NCBI RefSeq assembly: GCF_004328075.1
Contig: NZ_SJFN01000030.1
Coordinates: 1 to 59,803, forward strand
Source: Siculibacillus lacustris
GTDB taxonomy: Bacteria > Pseudomonadota > Alphaproteobacteria > Rhizobiales > Ancalomicrobiaceae
Direction: 5' to 3'
Length of the DNA: 59,803 nucleotides
Below are positions 1 through 6,686 of the stretch, in pieces (the stretch's first letter is position 1; each line of letters opens with the position of its first letter). Made by a program: the position numbers and the translations under genes. The notes beneath the pieces were generated by a model. It searched no databases and was not told the origin of the DNA. It was given only the letters and a program-made list of their open reading frames with translations.

Positions 1-135
1 GAACCGAGGCTCGACGCTGTCGGACCGCAGGTACTTGCGGACCGTGTTCCTCGAAAGCCCGGTGCGCCGGGAAATCTCTCGGATCGAGAAATGATCCCGA
101 TAGTGCCAGCGCCGGATGACGCTCAATAACTCCAT
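1..135 (-). CDS. istA: IS21-family transposase IstA, N-terminal fragment (runs off the window)
   Basis: Translation from the ATG at 135 gives 45 residues beginning MELLSVIRRWHYRDHFSIRE and continuing through SRRTGLSRNTVRKYL. This is the characteristic helix-turn-helix DNA-binding start of IstA, the DDE transposase of IS21 elements. The gene continues off the left edge, so integrity cannot be judged. It starts about 110 bp inside the right end of the element, the usual position for istA next to the left inverted repeat. Confidence 0.85.
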   Translation of the reverse strand, partial: MELLSVIRRWHYRDHFSIREISRRTGLSRNTVRKYLRSDSVEPRF

Positions 136-248
136 GTCGATCACTCCGCTGTCCCCCGCACCAGTGGCGAGGGAGGAGGTTCAAACATGGGTCAATTCTC
201 GATGGAAAAATCCCTGCCGCCTGGGTCAGTTCTCCGCGGAAATCAACA
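1..248 (-). mobile_element. End of an IS21-family insertion sequence
   Basis: The element enters from beyond the left edge, and its right-hand end lies near 248. Two related sub-terminal repeats beginning GGGTCA are visible at about 189-211 and 223-248, and the boundary ends in AACA (TGTT on the other strand). Repeated terminal motifs of this kind together with an istA start reading away from them are typical of IS21 elements. The rest of the element, including istB, is outside the window. The outer end abuts, and supplies the stop codon of, the LysR gene to its right. Confidence 0.75.
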
Positions 249-1013
249 ACAAGGGATTTGCGCGGCTGTCGTTGCCTCGCTGGTGAGTGTTAGCCCACGT
301 CCCACAGCGACCATCGACAGCAAGACGTCCCGCCCGACATAATGCGCATGAACCGCTGGGTGGTGGCCGAGTCCGGCGAGCCTCTGCACAAGATAATCGT
401 GGATCTCCGGGCCGGGTGCAGCGTCGCTGACGATGAAACTCTCGCCGGAAAGATCGTGCCAGCTAACCTCGTCTTTCGCGACGAGCCGATGAGCGCATGG
501 CAAAACCACGAAGACTCGTTCCGACCAAAGATGTTCGGTCTCACAATCGTCCCACGTCGCCGTTCCCGTGATGAAGGCGACATCCAATCGAAGCTGACGC
601 ACAGCCAAGACGTGCTCTGCTGGATTGCCGTCGACCAGTTCGACGAGAACGCCCGAATGCTCTTTGTCGTATGCTCGCAGCAACTCGAACAGGAAGCCCG
701 ACGCCAGCGATGAGAAGATCCCGACCTTGATACCGCCTTCCTGGGCACGACCGATTGCGGCTACGTCTTTCGCACCATCGCTGATCTGTTGTAGGGCTAC
801 GCGCACCCTGCGCAGGAACCGTTGCCCTGCGAGAGTGAGGCAAACTCCGCCAGCATGGCGCTGGAACAAGGATGCGCCGAGTTGATCCTCAAGATCGCGA
901 ACTCGGCGGCTGACGGCCGACACTCGAACATTGAGCACACACGCAGCTTTTCGGAAACTGCCGTGTTCCGCTGCGGCGACAAAATAGCGGAGGTAGCGAA
1001 TCTCAACCGTCAC
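243..1013 (-). pseudogene. LysR-family regulator truncated at the C-terminus by the IS21 end
   Basis: The N-terminus is a LysR winged helix-turn-helix (IRYLRYFVAAAEHGSFRKAA, then SRRVRDLEDQLGASLFQRH), followed by a substrate-binding domain with the conserved stretch GRGLTLTSEATTAAQIP. Reading stops right after this: the last Cys codon and the TGA at 243-245 lie inside the IS terminal sequence. The product is about 256 residues against the usual 290-310, so the last strands of the effector domain are missing. A GTG at 1013 is the likely start; a TTG at 1046 in the same frame is possible, and neither has a clear ribosome site. The start overlaps the end of the methyltransferase gene, so the two were probably co-transcribed. 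The protein may still bind DNA, but a normal effector response is doubtful. Confidence 0.8.
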
Positions 1014-1575
1014 GTCGTTCGAGCCAAAACCAGTGAGATGCGGCAAAACGGCGTCTGCTTTTGTTGGCTTTGATCAGGCAAAAATGTTCTTCAAAAACTG
1101 ATTTGACGAGGCTGGGTAAAAGCACCAAGCCGCTTGGTGCCGCATCCATTGTCCATAGGAGAAGTGTGGCTCCCGGCCGCATGTGACATGCCAATCCAGA
1201 CACATAAGCCGTCTGATCCTCGCTGTTGAGGCAGTGGAAGCAGCCGATATCAAACGCGATATCGAAAGGCCTGTCTGGAAGGTCGAGCTTGGTGACATCC
1301 GCGACCAAATAGGAGGCCCGGAGCGGCTTTTGCGCGGTACGCGCTCGTGCCTTCATTATGGCCACGGGTGAAAAATCGACGCCAAGCGCGGTTAAGCCCT
1401 GTTCAGCCATATACTGCGAGAATCGACCGATTCCACATCCAAGTTCGAGTACTTTCGCAGCCGGGTGCTGTGCAGCGAAACCCTTTACTTCCTTCGGGAC
1501 GCGAATATCCCCCCAAAAGGTCAAGGGGGCACGATATGCGGCATCGAATTTCAGGCTGTTATTAGGGGCTGTCAT
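1003..1575 (-). CDS. Small class I SAM-dependent methyltransferase
   Basis: This 190-residue protein has the Rossmann SAM-binding motif I at residues 43-50 (LELGCGIG) followed by an acidic motif II (GVDFS) and an aspartate loop (ADVTKLDL). It matches the single-domain methyltransferases that act on small molecules such as thiols, quinone precursors or xenobiotics; the substrate cannot be read from the sequence. It lies 129 bp downstream of the TetX-like monooxygenase on the same strand, and its end overlaps the start of the broken LysR gene, so the three probably form one transcript under the MarR operator. Paired oxidation and methylation of one compound is a reasonable inference but is not shown. 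Confidence 0.85.
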   Translation of the reverse strand: MTAPNNSLKFDAAYRAPLTFWGDIRVPKEVKGFAAQHPAAKVLELGCGIGRFSQYMAEQGLTALGVDFSPVAIMKARARTAQKPLRASYLVADVTKLDLPDRPFDIAFDIGCFHCLNSEDQTAYVSGLACHMRPGATLLLWTMDAAPSGLVLLPSLVKSVFEEHFCLIKANKSRRRFAASHWFWLERRDG

Positions 1576-1704
1576 ATTGAGGCGTCCTTCTCCGGCTCGC
1601 GAAAAGTGAGCCGCGAGGGCTCCGGTAAATCCAAAGATCAGAAGGGCAGAATCCCATCTTCTTGATCATAATTTTGTACGTTCATCGCCAATCGTTCAGC
1701 GAAC

Positions 1705-2859
1705 TCATTGGTCATTCCGGCGCTGTTGCAAGTGTTCGAGGATCGCCCGAGGCGCGTCGCGGCCATACATCTCCAGAAATCCCTCTTGCGCTTCACGCGC
1801 ATGAGCATTTGCTCGATCCTGCATCGCGGTCTCGAAAGCCTGGAGGTCTTGATCCCATTCCTCTCCGAACTTAAGCTTGGTCGCGAGTTCAGCGGCATCG
1901 AACATGGCCAGATTCACACCCAGACCGACGGGAGGCATGACATGTGCTGCATCGCCGATCAGAGTCAGGCCCGGCTTGTGCGTCCACCGGAAATCAGTCG
2001 GCAGGGCAACGATCGGGCGGACAAACGCAACATCGCGGGACTCGTCGATGAGCGCGGCCAACGAGGGGGCCAATTCAGGGAGCAGCGTCTTGAGGGACCG
2101 CTTAAGAAGATGCGGTTCGGAAGCATCGATTTGGCTGGCGGCCAGCCAGTCTTCCGCAGCATGAAGCACGGCATAAACACGCAAATGGCCATGGGCGTTA
2201 CGCTGGGCGACGATGCCCTTACTCTCATGGATAGCCATGATCGTTCCATGCCCAACCAGTCGGGCCAGATCGGGATGTCGTTGATCCGCGTCGTCGATCC
2301 AAAATTCGATAAATGTGATTCCGGTATAAGCGGGCTTGACAGAGGACAAAGCGAGGCGAACCTTTGACCATGCCCCGTCAGCACCAATAACGAGGTCGAA
2401 CGGGCCGATGGTTTGATCAGCAAAGCGCAGGAGGTGTCGCCCGCCGCTATCGCTTATGACGTCTTTGAGTTTTGTCGCCCACGTTACCGTGCCAGTTTCA
2501 AGCGAGGACAAAAGCAAGTCGCGCAAGGCCTTTCGATCAATTTCTGGTCTTCCGCCAGTTTGTTTGTCTGGCCTGTCGTCGATCAGCAGATTTGCTGTCT
2601 TATAGTCCAGGACCTTGAGTTCTTGGTCTTCATGACGGGCTTGAAGGCGAAAGACTCCGAGCAACCCAGCGCGATCGAGAGCAACTTGGCCGGAATCGGC
2701 ATGAAGATCGAGCGTCCCTCCTTGATCGCGAGCATCCGTCGATACGTCCGCTTCGAACACGCGGACCGCTATTCCGTGCATCTGCAATATCCGCGCGGCG
2801 GTAAGCCCTGCGGGGCCAGCACCTATGATCGCCACCTCGGGGATCGCTTGAGTCGACAT
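1705..2859 (-). CDS. TetX-like FAD-dependent monooxygenase
   Basis: This is a single-component flavoprotein monooxygenase of 384 residues. The FAD-binding GAGPAG lies at about residues 13-18, the DG motif GADGAWSKVR at about 159-168, and GDAAHVMPP, which contacts the flavin ribityl chain, at about 302-310. GGTLDLHADSGQ and the spacing of these motifs resemble the tetracycline destructase TetX and its chromosomal relatives, which use NADPH and O2 to hydroxylate aromatic polyketides. The usual GxGxN segment after MPP reads GLGVN. ATG 2859 has GAGG seven bases upstream and is preferred to the TTG at 2865. A MarR gene is divergent, with paired palindromes between them. Activity on tetracycline itself is unknown; many relatives oxidise other aromatics. 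Confidence 0.85.
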   Translation of the reverse strand: MSTQAIPEVAIIGAGPAGLTAARILQMHGIAVRVFEADVSTDARDQGGTLDLHADSGQVALDRAGLLGVFRLQARHEDQELKVLDYKTANLLIDDRPDKQTGGRPEIDRKALRDLLLSSLETGTVTWATKLKDVISDSGGRHLLRFADQTIGPFDLVIGADGAWSKVRLALSSVKPAYTGITFIEFWIDDADQRHPDLARLVGHGTIMAIHESKGIVAQRNAHGHLRVYAVLHAAEDWLAASQIDASEPHLLKRSLKTLLPELAPSLAALIDESRDVAFVRPIVALPTDFRWTHKPGLTLIGDAAHVMPPVGLGVNLAMFDAAELATKLKFGEEWDQDLQAFETAMQDRANAHAREAQEGFLEMYGRDAPRAILEHLQQRRNDQ

Positions 2860-2872
2860 CGCCAAGCCTCTA

Positions 2873-2907
2873 TATAGATATCAATGCAATATACATAGAT
2901 ATCTATG
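2873..2907. promoter_or_regulatory. Paired MarR operators between divergent marR and monooxygenase genes
   Basis: A perfect 14-bp palindrome, CATAGATATCTATG, lies at 2894-2907. A second copy matching 12 of 14 positions (TATAGATATCAATG) lies at 2873-2886, one helical repeat family away (21 bp). The AT-rich palindromes fill the short gap between the two divergent genes, the usual place for an autoregulated MarR operator. Confidence 0.75.
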
Positions 2908-2926
2908 CGAAAGGATGCAAGGCCCT

Positions 2927-3361
2927 ATGACGGCAAAATCGGCTTCCCCGATCGGCTATCTTGCCAACAAGGCTGCGCGCGCCTTCAACCGAACAATGGA
3001 GCGCCGGTTGCGGGAGTTAGGAGTACTTCCTGCTCAATTCCCGGTGCTGCTGGCGTTGGAGGACGGCTGCGCGCGCTCGCAAAAGTCTTTGGTGGAAATT
3101 GTAGGCACCGAGCAGCCAACGATGGTCGTGAATCTCGCGCGTATGGAACGGGATGGGCTGATCAGCCGTGAAACCGATCCCGCAGACCGCCGTAGCACTC
3201 TGATCCGGCTCACCCCCGACGCCATCGCAAAGGCCAAATCGGTCGCTGCGATACGCGATGAAATAAATGCTTCCGCATCCCAGGGGCTTTCAATAGACGA
3301 AGTCGCTTCTTTGCGGTTATTTCTTCTATATATTATCGATAACCTCAACAAATATCAGTAG
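2927..3361 (+). CDS. MarR-family transcriptional regulator
   Basis: A protein of about 144 residues with a MarR winged-helix core. The recognition segment is EQPTMVVNLARMERDGLISR and the wing is DPADRRSTLIRLTPDA, with the conserved DxRS/T signature. MarR proteins are dimeric repressors released by phenolic or other aromatic ligands, which fits control of the divergent flavin monooxygenase. ATG 2927 is preferred because AAGG lies five bases upstream; an in-frame ATG at 2915 has its purines directly against the start. It is convergent with the GIY-YIG gene of the defence operon and separated from it by an inverted repeat. Confidence 0.9.
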   Translation: MTAKSASPIGYLANKAARAFNRTMERRLRELGVLPAQFPVLLALEDGCARSQKSLVEIVGTEQPTMVVNLARMERDGLISRETDPADRRSTLIRLTPDAIAKAKSVAAIRDEINASASQGLSIDEVASLRLFLLYIIDNLNKYQ

Positions 3362-3374
3362 AAGCGGTCCGCGA

Positions 3375-3424
3375 AGAGAATGGCGAACTGGCTCTTGGCC
3401 ATGGCCCATTCTCTCGGGGCATCT
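3375..3424. terminator. Inverted repeat between convergent marR and GIY-YIG genes
   Basis: AGAGAATGG at 3375-3383 pairs with CCATTCTCT at 3416-3424. The 32-nt loop itself contains the palindrome GGCCATGGCC. It lies in the 66-bp gap between two converging genes, so a shared bidirectional terminator is likely. There is no clear T-run. Confidence 0.45.
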
Positions 3425-3427
3425 TCC

Positions 3428-4636
3428 TCACCGATCAAGCGCCGAGGCGAGCGCCAGTTTCGCTGTCTTCGGGTCGTAGACGTAGCCGGTGATCGTGCCG
3501 TCCCTGATTCGGCTGACGGCCTCATCGACGGCGAACAGGGGAGCTAGAAACCATTCCTTGGGCACAATCGGTTGGCCGAAGCGATCCTTGATTTCAACAT
3601 CGAGGCGCGCGGCGCCAAAGACCTTGTGGATCAAGGTTTCGAGCTTTGCCCGATTGACATTGTAGAGTTCATAAGTGGCGACGATCTCGACATCGGCCAT
3701 GAGATAGGTGGGGTCTAGGCGGGCATTTGCGATGCGGCGCTCCACGCTTCCACCTGTCACGCCGATTTTGTGGAGAATTTCCCGGTTGGCGACCACCAAC
3801 GGATGATCAGATTTGCTACGCAACACGTAGATCGTGCCGCTGGCCTGATCGCCGTCACCGGTCTGGTCGTCGAAAAGCGGCCCGGCGCTGGGCTCTGTGA
3901 TCCGCCGACCGGCCTCATCCTTGTAAAGGGCACGCTGGAGCGACCGCAGCAGCAGATCGCTCTCGGTGCCATTGGAATAGATCACCCGGAGCCGCGCGTC
4001 GGTTTCCCCATTCGGCGCCTTTATGGGTTCGCCGACCTCGGCGACATAGGCAGTCTGGCCGCCAAGGATGAAAAACTGGCCGATTTGAATGTCGGCTTTG
4101 AGGAAGCCCGCATCTTTTACGAAACGCCTGGTCGTGCGCAGCCCATTTTCAAGGTCGCTTTGCACCTGTTGGAACAGGGGCTTAAACGTCTCGAAATCGA
4201 GGCATTTTTCCCGACTGGCGATTTCCTCGGCTTCGCGCTTTTCGGCGCTGGTGCGCACGTGGCGCAGTTGGGTGATGTCAGACGAACCCGCCGCACCTTC
4301 CAGTTCGGCGAGCAGTTCATCCTCGTCCATCGAGTCCGCAGGCGCGACGGACGCCGCAGGCGCGCCCGCCAGCAGTCCCTGGTGATCGAACGGCGTCAGA
4401 AGGGACTGGCAATCCCCCAGTGCGCGCAGTCGGTCAAGCCGCACAGCATACAGCCGTTCGAATATGTCGCCGTCCTCGCCGTGGCGCGGAGCGTGGCCGC
4501 TTTTCTCGACGAAGCGCTGAATTTCCTCGAAGCCCGCAATGATGCGTTCCTCGCGGGGCGAACGTCCGCCCTTCTTTCCCGGCTGCGCGAAATCCGCCAG
4601 TTCGTCGCGTAGTTGGTCAAGATCGAAGTCACTCAT
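3428..4636 (-). CDS. GIY-YIG nuclease family protein (T5orf172/MUG113-type), last gene of the defence operon
   Basis: This is a 402-residue protein counted from ATG 4636. The N-terminal half is charged and unrecognised. The C-terminal domain at about residues 267-375 begins GTIYVLRSK (the GIY strand), continues with HKIGVTGGSVERRIANA (the YIG strand and following helix), has the conserved glutamate in KLETLIH and ends PKEWF. This is the T5orf172-type GIY-YIG fold, a metal-dependent DNA nuclease. The start overlaps the helicase stop by 8 bp, so the two are translationally coupled. The reading frame stays open upstream of 4636, but that part lies inside the helicase gene and has no family match. 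Together with the helicase it probably supplies the DNA-cutting activity that the methyltransferase lacks. Confidence 0.85.
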   Translation of the reverse strand: MSDFDLDQLRDELADFAQPGKKGGRSPREERIIAGFEEIQRFVEKSGHAPRHGEDGDIFERLYAVRLDRLRALGDCQSLLTPFDHQGLLAGAPAASVAPADSMDEDELLAELEGAAGSSDITQLRHVRTSAEKREAEEIASREKCLDFETFKPLFQQVQSDLENGLRTTRRFVKDAGFLKADIQIGQFFILGGQTAYVAEVGEPIKAPNGETDARLRVIYSNGTESDLLLRSLQRALYKDEAGRRITEPSAGPLFDDQTGDGDQASGTIYVLRSKSDHPLVVANREILHKIGVTGGSVERRIANARLDPTYLMADVEIVATYELYNVNRAKLETLIHKVFGAARLDVEIKDRFGQPIVPKEWFLAPLFAVDEAVSRIRDGTITGYVYDPKTAKLALASALDR

Positions 4637-6686
4637 AGCGGCCCTCATCCTTGAAGCGGACGAATGCTGCGGCGCCCTCAGCCAAGTGCTTCTCCCAAGC
4701 GTCGGCCGAGCTGATCGACGGCAGACGCCCGCGTTCCCGCTTGAACTCAACGGCGCGCTTGGCAATCACCTTCGCCTCTTCCGGCGTCAAGCTGGTGCGC
4801 TTAGCGGCAATCGCCGCGGCGATCTGCTTCAGGCTCTCCTCACTCATCGTCTTGGCGAGAATGGCGTAGGCTTCGCCGAACGGATTCACCCGATCGATCA
4901 GGTCGATGTCCAACTCCCGCACATCCATCGCAAACTTGCGGACGCCATCGACAAAGGCGGTATTCGCGCTCTCCTCGCCGAGCGAGCTGGCGGATGCAAC
5001 CTCCTTCGCCTTCTGGGTCAGATTCAGCGCCGCCACGGCGTGCTGCCGCACGGCTTCCTGATCCTCGGCGTCGAGCTGCGGGAACTTGTCCTTGATGATC
5101 TTGCCCATGCGCACCTGGGTCAGTTCCTCGGGAACCAGTTCCTCGTCGAACAGGCCCCGTTCGATCGTCGTCTTGTCCTGCACGAAGGCTGCGATCACCT
5201 CGTTCAGATCCTCCTGACAGATGCGCGTCGCTTCCTCGCTCTTGGGCGTGGCCAGGCCCTTGATCTCGATCTGGAACTTGCCGGATTCCTCGTTGAAGCC
5301 GACGTTGCACTTATTCGGATCGTAGCCGCCCTCGCCATAGTCAAAGCCCGGCGTCGGCTCGTTTTGCGGTTTCTTCGGCTTGAACTCGAAGCGAGGGGCC
5401 AACACCTGCTCCATCAGCAGGCTCGCCGCGATCGCTTTCAGCGTGTCGTTCACTGCTTCGGTCACGATGTCGTCGGCGGCGGCAGGCTCGGCAATCAGGT
5501 TTGAGAAGCGGGCGCGGGTCTTACCCGGAGCATCACGGGTGGCGCGACCGATGATCTGCACGATCTCGGTCAGGCTGGAGCGGTAGCCAACCGTCAGGGC
5601 GTGTTCGCACCAGATCCAGTCGAAGCCTTCCTTTGCCATGCCCAGCGCGATGATGATGTCGACGTGATCGCGATTGTTCTTCTGCGTAGGGTCTTTCAGC
5701 GCGGCGGACACGCGATCCCGCTTGGTTGGATCGTCATCGACCAGATCGGCAATACGCAGGATCTGGCCTTCCGGCGTCTTGACCAGTTGGAACCCGGTGG
5801 CCGGATCGGTCCCCTGCCAGGCGCCCAGCTCCTCGATGATGTGCTCCACCTCCTTGATCTTGTCCTTCGTGCTCTCGCGCGAATTGACGTTCGGGATGTG
5901 GATGATCGTCTTCTCGGCTGGGTTTAGCACCTTCAGAATGTCGTCGGCATACGAGTCCGAATAGAAGAAATAGCCGATGTCGAGCTGCTTCAGATATTGA
6001 TAGCCGTTGAGCTGCTCATAATAGGTGTAGGTGACACTCTCGAACTTGCCTTCGTCCTGCGGCGCCAGCACTGCCTCGGCGTCGCCCCGGAAATAGGATC
6101 CGGTCATCGCCACGATATGCACGCGGTCGCGCGTGATGAAATCGCCCAGATGGATACCGAGTTTGTTGTCGGGATTGGCCGAGACGTGATGGAATTCGTC
6201 CACCGCGATCAGTCGGTCATCGAAAGCCGCGACCCCGAATTTGTCTATGGCAAAGCGGAACGTCGCATGGGTGCAGACCAGCACCTTGTCGCCGCTTTCG
6301 AGGAACGCGCCGAGCGAATTGACCTTCCCGCCATTGTCATTGCCGGGAGCATCGCAGAGATTCCATTTCGGCTCGACGTGCCAGTCGGCCCAGAATCCGT
6401 GCTTGCTCAGCGGCTCGTCATGGAAGCTGGAGCCGATGGATTTCTCCGGTACGACGATGATGGCCTGCTTCACGCCCTGATTGGTCAGCTTATCGAGCGC
6501 GATGAACATCAGCGCGCGGCTTTTGCCCGAGGCTGGCGGCGATTTGATCAGCAAATATTGCTCGCCGCGCTTCTCGAACGCGCGCTCCTGCATTGGCCGC
6601 ATGCCGAACTCGTTCGCCTTGGTCGAGCTGCCGTTGGAGGCGTACCGAACCGAAACGGAGGGCACTGACTTGATGGGATCGGTCAT
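4629..6686 (-). CDS. DExH-box (SF2) helicase of a restriction-type defence operon
   Basis: This 685-residue SF2 ATPase has Walker A PPASGKS at about 50-56, Walker B/DExH as VDEFHH at about 162-167, motif III MTGS at 194-197, and motif VI QIIGRATR at about 377-384. The long C-terminal part (about 430-685) is acidic-to-basic helical sequence with no clear family match. It resembles the helicase subunits that accompany MmeI/YeeA-type DNA methyltransferases and may translocate on DNA. Its ATG overlaps the methyltransferase stop as ATGA, and its own stop overlaps the GIY-YIG start by 8 bp. No nuclease motif is seen within it. Confidence 0.9.
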   Translation of the reverse strand: MTDPIKSVPSVSVRYASNGSSTKANEFGMRPMQERAFEKRGEQYLLIKSPPASGKSRALMFIALDKLTNQGVKQAIIVVPEKSIGSSFHDEPLSKHGFWADWHVEPKWNLCDAPGNDNGGKVNSLGAFLESGDKVLVCTHATFRFAIDKFGVAAFDDRLIAVDEFHHVSANPDNKLGIHLGDFITRDRVHIVAMTGSYFRGDAEAVLAPQDEGKFESVTYTYYEQLNGYQYLKQLDIGYFFYSDSYADDILKVLNPAEKTIIHIPNVNSRESTKDKIKEVEHIIEELGAWQGTDPATGFQLVKTPEGQILRIADLVDDDPTKRDRVSAALKDPTQKNNRDHVDIIIALGMAKEGFDWIWCEHALTVGYRSSLTEIVQIIGRATRDAPGKTRARFSNLIAEPAAADDIVTEAVNDTLKAIAASLLMEQVLAPRFEFKPKKPQNEPTPGFDYGEGGYDPNKCNVGFNEESGKFQIEIKGLATPKSEEATRICQEDLNEVIAAFVQDKTTIERGLFDEELVPEELTQVRMGKIIKDKFPQLDAEDQEAVRQHAVAALNLTQKAKEVASASSLGEESANTAFVDGVRKFAMDVRELDIDLIDRVNPFGEAYAILAKTMSEESLKQIAAAIAAKRTSLTPEEAKVIAKRAVEFKRERGRLPSISSADAWEKHLAEGAAAFVRFKDEGRYE

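Noticed and set aside
4637-4765. Longer N-terminus for the GIY-YIG protein
   Set aside because: The extra codons lie entirely within the helicase gene in another frame and read as unrelated sequence; ATG 4636 overlaps the helicase stop, as is usual in this operon.
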